Source: Spirochaetia bacterium
GTDB taxonomy: Bacteria > Spirochaetota > Spirochaetia > Treponematales > Breznakiellaceae
Direction: 5' to 3'
Assembly: GCA_025997755.1 (NCBI GenBank)
Contig: BNVA01000002.1
Coordinates: 1 to 39,982, forward strand
Length of the DNA: 39,982 nt
Below are positions 1-10,707 of the stretch, in pieces. The notes beneath the pieces are model-generated. The model did not search any database. It had not been told where the DNA came from and saw only the letters and a list, made by a program, of their open reading frames with translations. Both the position numbers and the translations under genes were made by a program. How positions within the stretch are numbered: the stretch's first letter is position 1; each line of letters opens with the position of its first letter.

Positions 1-2
1 AC

Positions 3-3000
3 ATCGCGGGAACGGCGGGAACAATCACGATAGGCGGGAGCGCAAGCCTCAATTTGGGCAGCCGAACACTAGCCGCAGGAAGCATAACGGTAGGCGGCAC
101 GCTCGACATAAGCGCGGGAACATTGTCGGTAACAAGCGGGGTTGCGAATAACGGCATAATACAAATGCACGGATTGCCGCCTTCGCAAATTTCACCGGCA
201 GCCAATGTAACAAATCAAACCGGCAGTACGGTTTTGTATTACGGCACCGGCAGCACCCTTGGCGGATTAGCGAGTTTTTATAACCTTGAAATCATAGGTG
301 GTAGTCATGCAACAGAAACCGGCATTGACGTGCGCGGAACTCTTAACATAACAGGAGGCGGCACATTGAGTTTGAGCGCCGCCGGTACTTCCGCAGGTTC
401 AATTACGGTAGGCGGAAAACTCGATATTGGACAATGGAATCTTAGCGGCGGTACATCATTTGTACTTGCGGGAACTCTTGAGTCTGACGGCGGTACAATA
501 TCAAGCGCGGGAATCTTTTCACAGCCTGCCGCGGCAAGTGTGATCGGCGGAACGCTTTCTATAAACGCTGTCGGCGGCATTACAACTAACGGAAATTCCA
601 ACACGGTAAGCAAGGTAACGCTGAATAACACAGTAAGCGGTGGAATAGATTTTACGTCTAACGCACCCGGTCTTACAGTAGGCGGCGCATCATCAACACC
701 GGTACCGGGATTGTTGAGCATTACAGCTACCGGGGGAAGTATCACGCTTGATGGTAATATTTTAGGCGATGTAGTGAATTTGATCACTGAAAAAGATGTA
801 ATTCGTTCCGGCGGTACTTATACGGCGAGCCTCTTTACGATAAAGCCGTCGCCGTCGTCGCCCAAAAGTATAGGCGCGGGAACCACTACGGCATCTCCCG
901 ATATTTTGATCGCAAGGGATGTTTTGGAAAACATTTCTGCCGGTACCGTTACCGTAGGTGATAGCACAAATACAACACAGATACACGCGGGGACACTTTC
1001 TCTTGCCGGTAAATATGATCTGAATTTTGTCAACAACGATAATAATATAACATTCTACAGTACCGTTGTTATGGGCACAAAAAAAATGTCGCTTAACGCC
1101 GGTGTAGGCAGTGTAATTCAGAATGGAACCGATCCGGCGATCAGCGCGGCTTCAGGCGGCGGTCTTATATTAGATAGCGCGGGTAATGTGGGAATAAGCG
1201 GAACGCCTCTCTTAACATCAATACCGCATGATGGTTTGAGCGGAACGGCTCTTACCAGTACTGCGCTATCAACACTGTATATTTCCAATGCAGGAAGTCT
1301 AACCACAACTACAATAGGGAGTACAAATACAAATGCAATTTATCTTGGAGCGCAAGGCGGCTCGCTGACTGTAGCCGGTATTACGACTAACGCGGGTACC
1401 GTAACGTTGTTATCATCCGCCTCAATAAATCAAACAGGGGTGATAAGTGCATCATTGCTTGCAGGAAGCGCGAGTATGGGGCTTACGCTTACGTCGTCTA
1501 ACACTGTCGGCACGGTATCGTTAATCAATTCAGGCGCAAGCGGCGATATTAATTACACGAGTGTACGACCAGGCGGATTTACGTTAATCGGCGGATCGAA
1601 TTCGGCAATTGGCGGTTCGGTTACAATAACAGACATCACAGGAATAAGCTTGAATTTTCCGGGCGGTACTTTTACTGCGGGCAGCACCGGAACCTTTACA
1701 TTTGCAGGACCGGTAACGCTTGCAGGGACTTCTGCCGTTTCTGCCGGTAACGGAAAAATTACATTTAACGACACTATCAACGGCGCAAATAATGATCTTA
1801 CACTTGATGCGGGCGCAGGAAGTATTTTCTTCGGCGGAACTGTAGGCACATCGCAACCCCTTGGCAAAATTGATATTAAATCAGATGTAACAAATTTAAA
1901 CAACAATGCTCTTACAATAAGAGCAGGAACAATAGCATTAGGCAGAACAGGCGGCACGGTAGGGGTAATAAGCAATAACAATAATATAACGTTTAAAGTT
2001 GACGGACTTACGCATAACGGCAACGGCGCTACAATAAATGCCAATGCCGGTGCAGGCAATGTAACGCTTGCCCCGCTTACGAGTAATAAAACCGTCGGAT
2101 ACGGTGATGATCCATTGTCTGGAGACGTTAGGTATACTTCTCTGTGGAATAATATTATTGCGTCATCTTTTACCGTAGGCGATGCGGATACCGGAAATAT
2201 TATTGTTTCAACGACAGGTACCAACTCGGTCTTTGGTGCTGCCGGAGTTGATTACAACCTTACCTTGCAAAACGCGGGAACATCCGCCATAGAGATTGAA
2301 GGAAACTATTTGGCAAATGACAAATCCCTATCGTTGATTACGGCTTCATCGGGCAGCGGCGGCTCTGTAACAATAAATACCAGCGGTAACAAATTGGTAA
2401 ACCTTGGAGCCGGTACATTTAATGTCTATAAAAATACAACACAGTTGGATGCAGCGGGAACCGTAACGATCAATGCCGCGGGCGGCATTAACTTCGGGCG
2501 CACCGATGCGGCGCCTATTGTCTCTAATATTACCAGCTCAGGATCGCCTAACTTAAAAATGAATTCAGGTGCCGGGCATATTTTGATTAACGGAGCGATT
2601 GGCGCCATCGGCGGCAGCATCGGTAATATCACGGTAAGCGATGATTCAGGATCGCCTGTGGGCGCGGAAAATGTTACGTTTAACGGCGGTGTATATTCTA
2701 CCGGTGATTTTAGAATATTACATTCGGGAACTCTGTCCTTAAACGGCAGCGTTTTTGCGAATGACGGTTTTCATCAAAACACGGGCATATCCGTCCAGCC
2801 GAACGCAAAAGTTGTGTTGGGTGGCGGTACTACTACAGCAACAGCGGGAACAATTCAAACAGCTTCAACATCAAGTATTGATATAAACAGCGATATGACA
2901 ATTTACTATGACACTTCGCTTAGCGATACTGCAGGCGGTTATATAAAGACAAAAAATATTTTTGCGGATTATAAACCAACTGATCCGAATAGGGCTTGGA

Positions 3001-6000
3001 AATTAGATGTCAACGTTACCACCGCCGGTACTATTACAATAGACGGCAATATAGGAGAAGTTGCGGATGCAAGGAAAGTTGGCGCTGTTACACTTACGGG
3101 GGGGGAGATAACAAACGGTTCTATATGGACAAGAAATGATACGGTAAGCACTCCAATATTAGGTACGGTTTCCGTTATCAACACAGGAACATGGACGCTC
3201 TCAACCAATCCTGTGAATATTATAACCAGTGGTGCGCCTATAACGCAGACCGGAACAGGCATAAAAATATTCGGCAACACAACGTTAAGCAGTGGGACAA
3301 ATTCCGGCGGTTATGCGATAAACGGCGGCAGCATAAGTTTGCAGGGAGCTTTGACCCGCGATACAGCAAATGTGAGTACGCTTACCTTTGATACATTGGA
3401 TGTTGTTTCTGTTGCCGCGATTGGCGCAAGCGGCACTCCGTTAGGCGATGTTACTGTAAATGGTGCGGGTACTTATTCAATGAACGGCAATCTATATTCA
3501 TCGTTATTGATATTTAAAGGCAATACAAACACAGATTTTAATTCGGGTGGTCCGACTAATCATCTTCCCGATGTGCGTATAACGCATAGTCCCAACAATG
3601 TCGGCGCCATGACAGGCGTTAAAGTTATTACAAGTGATGTTGAACAACTAGATACAACGCCGCAATTACAAATCGAACAGGGTATTCTTGATTTAGATTC
3701 GCGAAAATGGGCATTGGGTGGTTCGTCACCGTTGCAAGGTTTTCATGCGGCAGGTGGAACACTAACATTGGGAAGCGCGGGATCAGCTTCTATATTAACA
3801 GGTACCGGCAGTTTTAGGACGGAAAGCGGCGTTACCATAGATGCTAATAATGCTTACGAGTCCACACTTAAAACCGGCGGCTCTGTCAGTGTTGCGGATG
3901 GAACACAGGGCAACATTAATAAACTTTCCATTGTTATGAACGGCGGCGCCGCTAGTGCCCGTACCGGAATTTATATGGGAACAGGCTCAACAGAGTTTAA
4001 AAACTTTGAACTGCAAGGTTCGGCAAGTACAGGCTATGTGGAAGCGTTAAGCGATCTTAAATTGAACGGTAACTGGACAATCTCAGACGTTCCCTCAGTA
4101 TCACCGCCGGTTGTTCCTCCCCTGCCTCTAAATCCGGTTAGTCCGCCAGCCACCCAGCGGTTTTTCCCCGGCGGTTCGGCTAGTGCGCGGACGGTAGAAT
4201 TTACAGGCAGCAACATTGAAATTAGCGGCAATACATTTTGGTATAATTTAAAATGTGAAGTAGGCGGTGCAACGATAAAATTTTCTAATTATCCTGATGT
4301 ACACACTATAGATGGCGAAATGCAAATAAAAGGAACGACTGCAAACAAAATTACACTTACTCGTAAAGTTGATGTAACGCTGCCATCGACACAACCGGGT
4401 GCCCCATTTCCTACATATAATTGGTCGGTGCTTAACGTGGTGCCTAATATATTCTGGGTCATTAACCTTACGTCAGGTCATACCGGCGGTTATGAGAATT
4501 TAGACGTATGGTACAGTTATGCGTATCTTGATGATGTAATTACAAATAGCACTATAACATCTCCATGGATGGGGAACTATTGTATTAAGTGGACAAACTC
4601 AGGCGAATATGTGTACTGTTTCACGGAAGACGCGTTCGATGATGATGGAAACCCGGGCGGAAACGGAAAAATTGATCGTATAAGAGTTCAAGCCTCAGCA
4701 CCTTTGACAGGTGGTTTTTCCAACTTCAAGGTTGCTTTTCAAGACGACAGTTATGAGGTTGATACAAATAGAATAGGAACTGAAAATGGTTTTGGTTTTG
4801 TACCTGGTTCCGATACATTTTATATCTACCTAAAGGAAAAAGATTATCCCGATACGGGTGCAATACCGATTTGGCGTATTATTGAAAATACGTCGTTACT
4901 ACTAGATGGCGGGCCTTTTACACTGCCGGAAAATTTTGATATTCCCACTCCAAACAGTATTATACCTGTAGATACCGCTCCGCCGCGTATTTCTTATACA
5001 CTGTCTATTGCAGGCAGGGCGGAAGTATTTGTTCATTTTACAGAGCCTGTAAAAGTTTCTAGCGTACCTGCGACAGGAAGCCTTTCATCTAAAACTATAA
5101 CAGGTCTAACGCCGATAGATACGGTTCAACGCCAGTATTATTCAACGCCAACGGATTATGCCTCACAATATCTTATAAAATTAAATGCGGCATTTAGCGC
5201 CAATGATCTTATTAACGGTATAACATTTGACGAAGGAATATTTATAGATGTTACCGATGTACCACCGTATCCGTTTACTTGGCCAAAGCCGCCGGGTGAC
5301 CCTATGTATCCTGAAGATTACAATTATCAGAGCTACGTTCCATTTCCAATAGCTAGTAATCCAATTTACCCTGTTGATATAGAAGCAAATACAAGAATTT
5401 CTCAACCTAATAAATTCAGGCAGGGTAAGCTCGGTACTTATAACGGTACGGCGCAGCATCGTGTTACCGATTTACTTATCATGGTAAAACCGGCAAGCGG
5501 CGACGATCCGCACCTGTCTATGTGGCCGTTATACGCACGGGATATAGGCGGCGTTCAAGGAGCGTCTCCGGGTATAGCTCAAATATTTAACGGCTCTGAA
5601 CAAATACGTAACAGCGATATATCTGTTGAGTCTGTAGTAAAGAACAACATTACGCTTGTACTAGATCCGGGTATAATATTTGATATAAATATTCCGGATG
5701 AATACAAGGTAGAAGCGCCGAAAAATAACGAAGGACTTTGGCTGCCTAAGGCGCTTAACATCGCACCTAAAAAGTTTGAAACACCTAACGATCCGATAAT
5801 TTCTTATCCTGAAAATAATTATGTTGGTACTATACCGGGCGATGCTATGAATAAGGAGGGAATGCTTGAATTTGTTTTTGATATTTCTTATCCTTCGTAT
5901 AGTAACAGCAAGGGAAGCCTTTACGGAGTGCGGCTTGACGCTCCTGCGGGAAACATACCGGACGACTGGTACAAAAAATTGGCAAACTTTAAAATACAAG

Positions 6001-6305
6001 TACGCGGGTTAGTATACCAGCGTTCTGGCGCGACAATAACAAATAATGTTATAAACCCGACGATAGGCGAAAAAGCTGTACTCAATTATATTTTGGACAG
6101 GAGCGGTCCCGTTACGGTTCAGGTATTTACTATGGACGGCAACTTGGTACAACAATTGTACCGTGGTGTCCGTACTGCCGGAGAATATGTTGCAGTTTGG
6201 GACGGTAAAAATAGAGGCGGTAACGTTGTTGCACGCGGAATGTACTTTATACGCATTGTAGCTCCTGATATAGACGAAATTAGAAAAGTAATGGTTGTTA
6301 AGTGA
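3..6305 (+). CDS. Giant secreted beta-helical protein, 5' truncated, C-terminal FlgD-like Ig domain
   Basis: The frame is open from the left edge of the window, so the N-terminus and any signal peptide are missing. The TTG at 54 is only the first start-like codon. From the edge to about 4080 the protein is Gly/Ser/Thr/Asn rich with short repeating units of the kind TVGGTL, AGSITVGG and GNITFNG, typical of parallel beta-helix, haemagglutinin-like surface proteins. A proline-rich linker (about 4087-4160) separates this from a more globular part with Ig-like stretches (around 4975-5250). The last 90 or so residues (about 6030-6302) match a FlgD-type Ig fold: VTVQVFTMDGNLV, then YVAVWDGKNRGG, then GMYFIRI. 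Such C-terminal domains are common on exported proteins of spirochaetes and Bacteroidetes. The role is probably cell-surface or adhesive (inference). The stop overlaps the trkH start. Confidence 0.85.
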   Translation: MAGTAGTITIGGSASLNLGSRTLAAGSITVGGTLDISAGTLSVTSGVANNGIIQMHGLPPSQISPAANVTNQTGSTVLYYGTGSTLGGLASFYNLEIIGGSHATETGIDVRGTLNITGGGTLSLSAAGTSAGSITVGGKLDIGQWNLSGGTSFVLAGTLESDGGTISSAGIFSQPAAASVIGGTLSINAVGGITTNGNSNTVSKVTLNNTVSGGIDFTSNAPGLTVGGASSTPVPGLLSITATGGSITLDGNILGDVVNLITEKDVIRSGGTYTASLFTIKPSPSSPKSIGAGTTTASPDILIARDVLENISAGTVTVGDSTNTTQIHAGTLSLAGKYDLNFVNNDNNITFYSTVVMGTKKMSLNAGVGSVIQNGTDPAISAASGGGLILDSAGNVGISGTPLLTSIPHDGLSGTALTSTALSTLYISNAGSLTTTTIGSTNTNAIYLGAQGGSLTVAGITTNAGTVTLLSSASINQTGVISASLLAGSASMGLTLTSSNTVGTVSLINSGASGDINYTSVRPGGFTLIGGSNSAIGGSVTITDITGISLNFPGGTFTAGSTGTFTFAGPVTLAGTSAVSAGNGKITFNDTINGANNDLTLDAGAGSIFFGGTVGTSQPLGKIDIKSDVTNLNNNALTIRAGTIALGRTGGTVGVISNNNNITFKVDGLTHNGNGATINANAGAGNVTLAPLTSNKTVGYGDDPLSGDVRYTSLWNNIIASSFTVGDADTGNIIVSTTGTNSVFGAAGVDYNLTLQNAGTSAIEIEGNYLANDKSLSLITASSGSGGSVTINTSGNKLVNLGAGTFNVYKNTTQLDAAGTVTINAAGGINFGRTDAAPIVSNITSSGSPNLKMNSGAGHILINGAIGAIGGSIGNITVSDDSGSPVGAENVTFNGGVYSTGDFRILHSGTLSLNGSVFANDGFHQNTGISVQPNAKVVLGGGTTTATAGTIQTASTSSIDINSDMTIYYDTSLSDTAGGYIKTKNIFADYKPTDPNRAWKLDVNVTTAGTITIDGNIGEVADARKVGAVTLTGGEITNGSIWTRNDTVSTPILGTVSVINTGTWTLSTNPVNIITSGAPITQTGTGIKIFGNTTLSSGTNSGGYAINGGSISLQGALTRDTANVSTLTFDTLDVVSVAAIGASGTPLGDVTVNGAGTYSMNGNLYSSLLIFKGNTNTDFNSGGPTNHLPDVRITHSPNNVGAMTGVKVITSDVEQLDTTPQLQIEQGILDLDSRKWALGGSSPLQGFHAAGGTLTLGSAGSASILTGTGSFRTESGVTIDANNAYESTLKTGGSVSVADGTQGNINKLSIVMNGGAASARTGIYMGTGSTEFKNFELQGSASTGYVEALSDLKLNGNWTISDVPSVSPPVVPPLPLNPVSPPATQRFFPGGSASARTVEFTGSNIEISGNTFWYNLKCEVGGATIKFSNYPDVHTIDGEMQIKGTTANKITLTRKVDVTLPSTQPGAPFPTYNWSVLNVVPNIFWVINLTSGHTGGYENLDVWYSYAYLDDVITNSTITSPWMGNYCIKWTNSGEYVYCFTEDAFDDDGNPGGNGKIDRIRVQASAPLTGGFSNFKVAFQDDSYEVDTNRIGTENGFGFVPGSDTFYIYLKEKDYPDTGAIPIWRIIENTSLLLDGGPFTLPENFDIPTPNSIIPVDTAPPRISYTLSIAGRAEVFVHFTEPVKVSSVPATGSLSSKTITGLTPIDTVQRQYYSTPTDYASQYLIKLNAAFSANDLINGITFDEGIFIDVTDVPPYPFTWPKPPGDPMYPEDYNYQSYVPFPIASNPIYPVDIEANTRISQPNKFRQGKLGTYNGTAQHRVTDLLIMVKPASGDDPHLSMWPLYARDIGGVQGASPGIAQIFNGSEQIRNSDISVESVVKNNITLVLDPGIIFDINIPDEYKVEAPKNNEGLWLPKALNIAPKKFETPNDPIISYPENNYVGTIPGDAMNKEGMLEFVFDISYPSYSNSKGSLYGVRLDAPAGNIPDDWYKKLANFKIQVRGLVYQRSGATITNNVINPTIGEKAVLNYILDRSGPVTVQVFTMDGNLVQQLYRGVRTAGEYVAVWDGKNRGGNVVARGMYFIRIVAPDIDEIRKVMVVK

Positions 6306-7747
6306 GGACTTTAAAACTCTTACGAATTCCGTTTATAGTTCTGGGATTTTTACTGCCCCTGTTTATAGTATCGCTTATCACAGCACTGGCGTTAGGCGAA
6401 AAAGAGATGTTATGTGCATTTCTTGTGCCGATTTTTTTTACGCTTGCCGTGAGTATTCCTTCAATTTTGGCTATAAGAAAAAAACCGCCTAACCTGCGCA
6501 GCCGTGATAGTTTTTTACTTGTTTCGCTTTCTTGGTTTTTTATGGGTTTTTTAGGCGCACTGCCTTACTATCTGTCCGGTTCCGGCATTAGTTTTACAGA
6601 CGCTTTTTTTGAAAGCTCCTGCGGATTTGCTACAACCGGAGCTACAACAATTTTTAATGTTGAAGTTTTACCTAAGTCACTTTTGTTGTGGCGCAGTTTA
6701 AGCCACTGGGCAGGCGGAATGGGCATCATTGTTTTAACCGTGGCATTACTGCCATTGCTTGGGGTGGGCGGTTTCCAGCTTATAAAAGCGGAAGCGCCGG
6801 GACCGGAAAAAGAAAGGGTTACGCCCAAGATAACGGCTACGGCAAAAGTTTTGTGGGCTGTCTATTTTATTTTAACTTTAATTTTGTTTTTTTTGTACCG
6901 TATTGGCGGTATGGATGTTTTTGATGCTGCCTGTCATGCGTTTACCTGCCTTGCTACAGGCGGCGTGAGTACAAAGAATTCAGGACTTGCGTACTTTAAT
7001 TCCATCTTTATTGATATTGTTACAACGATCTTTATGATGATCGCCGCTTTTAACTTTATTTTATACTTCCGTCTTTTAAAAGGAAAATTCAAAGACGTAA
7101 TTTGCAACACGGAAGGGCGCGCCTATTTTTTGATTTTTATTTTTACCTGTACCGTTATTACATTCACCCTTGTTCCGTATTATGGTTCGATAAGTTCCGC
7201 TTTGCGTTATGCGTCATTTCAAACCGCATCTATTCTTTCTACAACAGGAAGCGCCGCCGCCGATTATGAATTGTGGCCGCCGCTTGCAAAGGCGGCAATA
7301 TTTTTTCTTATGTTTATAGGCGGCTGCTCAGGATCAACGGCGGGCGGCGTAAAAGTAATACGTTATGCGGTACTGTGGAAACAAGCCGGTAACGAAATAA
7401 AAAGATTGATATATCCGCGCGGCATATTTTCCGTACGCTTAAACAGCAAACCCGGACGAAAAGATGTTGTTTACGGCGTTGCCGGTTTTATCTTTTTGTA
7501 TTTTTCTGTTGTTGCAATATCAACATTGATCACTGCGGCAAGCGGCATTGATCTGTTGACGGCATTCAGCGCATCTCTTTCCGTAACCGGCAATATAGGC
7601 ACGGGATTTGGCGGCATAGGTCCTGCGCATAACTACGGCTTTTTTCCGGATCACATAAAATGGTTTTTTTCATTCATAATGATAGCATCAAGGCTTGAAC
7701 TTTGGACAGTTTTTGTATTATTCACACGGGACTACTGGCGTTTGTAG
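6302..7747 (+). CDS. trkH: TrkH-type potassium uptake membrane subunit
   Basis: 481-residue polytopic inner-membrane protein of the Trk/Ktr potassium transporter superfamily. The four pore-loop repeats are visible: GFATTGATT, CLATGGVST, ILSTTGSAAADY and VTGNIGTGFGGIGP. Each carries the glycine expected in the selectivity filter. The family pumps K+ together with a cytoplasmic TrkA/KtrA gating protein, which is not in this window. The start is a GTG whose last two bases form the stop of the upstream giant protein (GTGA overlap), suggesting translational coupling. There is no separate promoter or Shine-Dalgarno to favour a later start. The 3' end overlaps the convergent pseudouridine synthase gene by 30 bp. 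Family assignment is secure; the choice between Trk and Ktr subtypes is not. Confidence 0.93.
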   Translation: MRTLKLLRIPFIVLGFLLPLFIVSLITALALGEKEMLCAFLVPIFFTLAVSIPSILAIRKKPPNLRSRDSFLLVSLSWFFMGFLGALPYYLSGSGISFTDAFFESSCGFATTGATTIFNVEVLPKSLLLWRSLSHWAGGMGIIVLTVALLPLLGVGGFQLIKAEAPGPEKERVTPKITATAKVLWAVYFILTLILFFLYRIGGMDVFDAACHAFTCLATGGVSTKNSGLAYFNSIFIDIVTTIFMMIAAFNFILYFRLLKGKFKDVICNTEGRAYFLIFIFTCTVITFTLVPYYGSISSALRYASFQTASILSTTGSAAADYELWPPLAKAAIFFLMFIGGCSGSTAGGVKVIRYAVLWKQAGNEIKRLIYPRGIFSVRLNSKPGRKDVVYGVAGFIFLYFSVVAISTLITAASGIDLLTAFSASLSVTGNIGTGFGGIGPAHNYGFFPDHIKWFFSFIMIASRLELWTVFVLFTRDYWRL

Positions 7748-8470
7748 GGCGTTTTTTTCCATTTGATTTTTTAAGGCGGTAAAATCCCGGGGCAGAGAGG
7801 CAGACAGTGTTTGTTCCCCGCAGCCGTAGTCCGGCAGGAAAAGGGTTTCCGCGTGAAGCGCAAGCCTGTCTATTAAAGGGCGTTCGTCTATTTTGTCGCC
7901 CCTCCATTTTTTTTTAAACTGCGAAAGATAAACCGGTGCGCCGGAACCATAGAAATTGTCGCATATAATAGGGTGTCCTAACGCCGCCGCGTGTACCCTA
8001 ATCTGGTGAGTACGTCCTGTTTCCGGTTTTGCTTCCAGCAGAGCATAATTTCCGGCTGTACATAGCAGCTTAAAATTAGTTTTTGATTTTTTACCGTTGT
8101 ATCGGTCAACTATAGTTTGATGTTTTTTATTGCCGTCCGGTACAAGGGCAAGATCGCATATTTGCTCCTGCCACATAGGTCTTCCGTGAACCGCCGCAAG
8201 ATAAGTTTTTTCTACACGTCTGTTTTCAAACAGCACCGAAAGTTTACTGTGCGTACGCGGATCTTTTGCAAAAACAACAAGCCCCGATGTCGCGCTGTCG
8301 ATTCTGTGAATTACCCAGAGTCTCTTTCGGACAACGGCGCTTACAAGCTCAAATAAATTCTTTTTTGCTCTGTCGTAACGATCCGGAGTTACAGGAACTC
8401 CGGAACTTTTATTTACGGCAACAATATATTTATCTTCGTGTACTATTTCAAATGGTTTTACGGTATTCAC
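7718..8470 (-). CDS. RluA-family pseudouridine synthase
   Basis: 250-residue enzyme that isomerises uridine to pseudouridine in rRNA or tRNA. The catalytic motif HRIDSATSGLVVFAKD is at residues 55-70, with Asp58 as the expected nucleophile. The downstream motifs EKTYLAAVHG, KPETGRTHQIRVHAAALGHPI and the LALHAETL region are all in family order. No S4 RNA-binding domain precedes the catalytic domain, so it is a short RluA/RluC-like form whose exact substrate cannot be told from sequence. The start is GTG at 8470 with only a weak upstream ribosome site. It lies 13 bp after the lipoprotein gene on the same strand and is probably cotranscribed with it. The 3' end overlaps trkH tail to tail. Confidence 0.92.
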   Translation of the reverse strand: MNTVKPFEIVHEDKYIVAVNKSSGVPVTPDRYDRAKKNLFELVSAVVRKRLWVIHRIDSATSGLVVFAKDPRTHSKLSVLFENRRVEKTYLAAVHGRPMWQEQICDLALVPDGNKKHQTIVDRYNGKKSKTNFKLLCTAGNYALLEAKPETGRTHQIRVHAAALGHPIICDNFYGSGAPVYLSQFKKKWRGDKIDERPLIDRLALHAETLFLPDYGCGEQTLSASLPRDFTALKNQMEKNALQTPVVPCE

Positions 8471-8483
8471 TCACTTTATCTTT

Positions 8484-10679
8484 TTACTTCACTAATGTGG
8501 GATAAGGTGTATTTAACCACTCCCAAACCGGTTCTGTATAATTGGTGTTCAGTACGGCAAGAACACCTTGTTTGTTGGATAAAGCAATATTCATACCATT
8601 TTTGTCATTGGCAGAACCTGTTACTGTTGAACCATTTGTTACAGTGGTACCAAGTTTCATGTCTTGATTTGCAACATTGTTTACAAAGGTAACATTTGTT
8701 GCTGGTGCTCCTGCAAAGATACGCGCCCGCCTTATGTAACTTTCGCCTGCACCATTCGAGACTGCAATCACGGGATTTAATGCCGCGCTATTACGAATTG
8801 TTACGGCACCGCTTGTTGTGGAGTAATAGCTGGCGATTAAGCCCCCGCCATCCCCAAAATAATTACCTGATGTTCTTGTAACAGAAACCGTACCCGCTGC
8901 AAAAGAATTTTCGATGATACACGAAGGTGAAGAAACAGAAGTACCTTCTTTTCTATCAATAGCGCCTATCAGCCCGCCTGCGCCTACCCATCTATTTCCG
9001 CCTACACCCCCTACTATAACGTTTCCTGTAGAGGCAGAGTTCCTAACTACCGCTACACTGCTAAAAAATTTACCTACCAGTCCGCCAAAATGGGTATCGG
9101 CGTAGGCATCGGCAGCATTTGATGCCGCCGCATTTACCCACACATCAAGATTCGACACACAATTTTCTATCAGAATATCTTTGTCCCACCCGGCTTCGCC
9201 TATTAAAGCGCCTACTATACCATGGTTACCGGTAAGACTGGCAATCATTAATGTTCCTTCTACGTTTATATTACGAAATACTACAGGTTTAGACATATTC
9301 ATTAAACCGCCTACAAGACCGCCGAAACGTACACCGCTTATAGTAACCGGAGTTGGGGTAGTAACTTGAAGCGTAAAGTCTTGTACAACTACACCGGTAT
9401 CGGCAAACGTATTGAACATTCCGGTGTCTCCACTCTTTTGCATCAGTTTTAAATTGGATATGGTTTTATTGTTACCGTAGAGTCTGCCCGCGAAACCACT
9501 GACACCGGTACCCCAGCTGATGGCCTCTAAGTCTATATCGGTAGTCATAAAAAAGTGTCCGCTGGTATTGGTTTTTATACCGTTAAGCTGTTCAGCTGTA
9601 TTAAGCGCTTTTGCCTTTGTCGATCTGTAAAAAACAGCGCCCTCTGCGATATGTTCAGGAGTAAGTACATAGTTTGCAAAGTACTGCGCGTCATTTGTGG
9701 TGTTATATGCAGCAGCCGTATCATTTAATACCCATACACATTGATCATCAGGATCGCCGTCAGGATCGGCAAGGGGGTCGGTGTCCATGGTTCCGCCGCC
9801 ATTTCTTCCTACAAGAATTACTTTTTTATAGGATGTTCCCTCACGGTAAAACGCAGGAGTTTCAGGAAGAAGATAGTAAGTAGCCTCTTCTGTTGTAAGA
9901 CCTACTTTTCTGTTCTCCGTATTGTCGATCAAAATAATGGGATACACGCCGACTTTATCTTTATTTTCGTATGAATCGCCGCCTGTGTATGGACCGGCAT
10001 TATTGTTAATTTCAGGATTCGCCGTCATTGTCAAATGTAGATCGTAGTATGTTTGAACAAAATCCTCCTTAGTAAAAACAGGATTCCCCGGCTCTTTATC
10101 GCCGACTTTAATAGTGTAAGGCGGCGGGAGGGCTTCATCAAAAAAGAAACGTATGCCATCGCCATTATAACCCATAACAATAATATCTTGAGATACAGAT
10201 GAACTTCCTACTCCGTAAGTAAGCGGTTTTTGTACCTCGTAATCAAGGCGTGTCAAGGCTGCTTCCGATGACCATATCTCACCGCCAACGTAAATATTGT
10301 ATGTTGCCGTAGCGGATCTTGAACCTTCCGTGTATCTAACCGTAACCTTATACCTGCCGGGAGGCATATTGTTGAGTTCTTCTATGCTAAGACCTTCAAC
10401 CGATAAAGCTAACTGTTTCTCAGTTACGCTCTTTACCTTCCCGTTAGTATAGGTAACCTTGACCTGAATACCGGTACTGCTAAAAGCGGTACCCGCTGCG
10501 AATTTAATAGTCGGATACGACACTATATTTAAATTTGCTTTCATTATGTTGCTTCCGACATCCTCAGTTTCACCTTCATTCATAGAGGATGAGCCGTCAC
10601 TACAACCGCTAAAATTTAAGCTAAAAACCAGCACAAAAGCTAAAAAAACACCTAAACCTAAGAATTTATTGACTTTCAT
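8484..10679 (-). CDS. Lipoprotein with Ig-like domain and GLUG-type beta-helix repeats
   Basis: 731 residues from the ATG at 10679. The open frame extends 19 codons further upstream, but this ATG has AGGAG at good spacing and begins a lipoprotein signal peptide with lipobox LNFSGC. Next comes a bacterial Ig-like domain (roughly residues 30-130) with the pattern IKFAAGTAFSSTGIQVKVTYTNGK. The C-terminal half repeats segments such as FGGLVGGL, IVGALIGEAGW, FGGLVGKF and GAGGLIGAID, the GLUG-like beta-helix motif of surface proteins. It is expected to be lipid-anchored and exposed outside the inner membrane. Function is unknown; adhesion or polymer binding is a guess. A likely promoter and a direct-repeat site lie upstream, and the RluA-family gene follows 13 bp downstream. 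Confidence 0.88.
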   Translation of the reverse strand: MKVNKFLGLGVFLAFVLVFSLNFSGCSDGSSSMNEGETEDVGSNIMKANLNIVSYPTIKFAAGTAFSSTGIQVKVTYTNGKVKSVTEKQLALSVEGLSIEELNNMPPGRYKVTVRYTEGSRSATATYNIYVGGEIWSSEAALTRLDYEVQKPLTYGVGSSSVSQDIIVMGYNGDGIRFFFDEALPPPYTIKVGDKEPGNPVFTKEDFVQTYYDLHLTMTANPEINNNAGPYTGGDSYENKDKVGVYPIILIDNTENRKVGLTTEEATYYLLPETPAFYREGTSYKKVILVGRNGGGTMDTDPLADPDGDPDDQCVWVLNDTAAAYNTTNDAQYFANYVLTPEHIAEGAVFYRSTKAKALNTAEQLNGIKTNTSGHFFMTTDIDLEAISWGTGVSGFAGRLYGNNKTISNLKLMQKSGDTGMFNTFADTGVVVQDFTLQVTTPTPVTISGVRFGGLVGGLMNMSKPVVFRNINVEGTLMIASLTGNHGIVGALIGEAGWDKDILIENCVSNLDVWVNAAASNAADAYADTHFGGLVGKFFSSVAVVRNSASTGNVIVGGVGGNRWVGAGGLIGAIDRKEGTSVSSPSCIIENSFAAGTVSVTRTSGNYFGDGGGLIASYYSTTSGAVTIRNSAALNPVIAVSNGAGESYIRRARIFAGAPATNVTFVNNVANQDMKLGTTVTNGSTVTGSANDKNGMNIALSNKQGVLAVLNTNYTEPVWEWLNTPYPTLVK

Positions 10680-10707
10680 ATAGAACTCCTTTAATATACC
10701 TGCCTCA

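Noticed and set aside
1553..2224. 223-codon minus-strand open frame inside the giant protein gene
   Set aside because: It is an antisense shadow of a GC-skewed repetitive gene: Pro/Val-rich translation, no ribosome site, no family features.
1..6305. Repeats of the giant protein as a CRISPR or satellite array
   Set aside because: The similarity is at the protein-motif level with variable DNA and spacing; there are no fixed repeat-spacer units.
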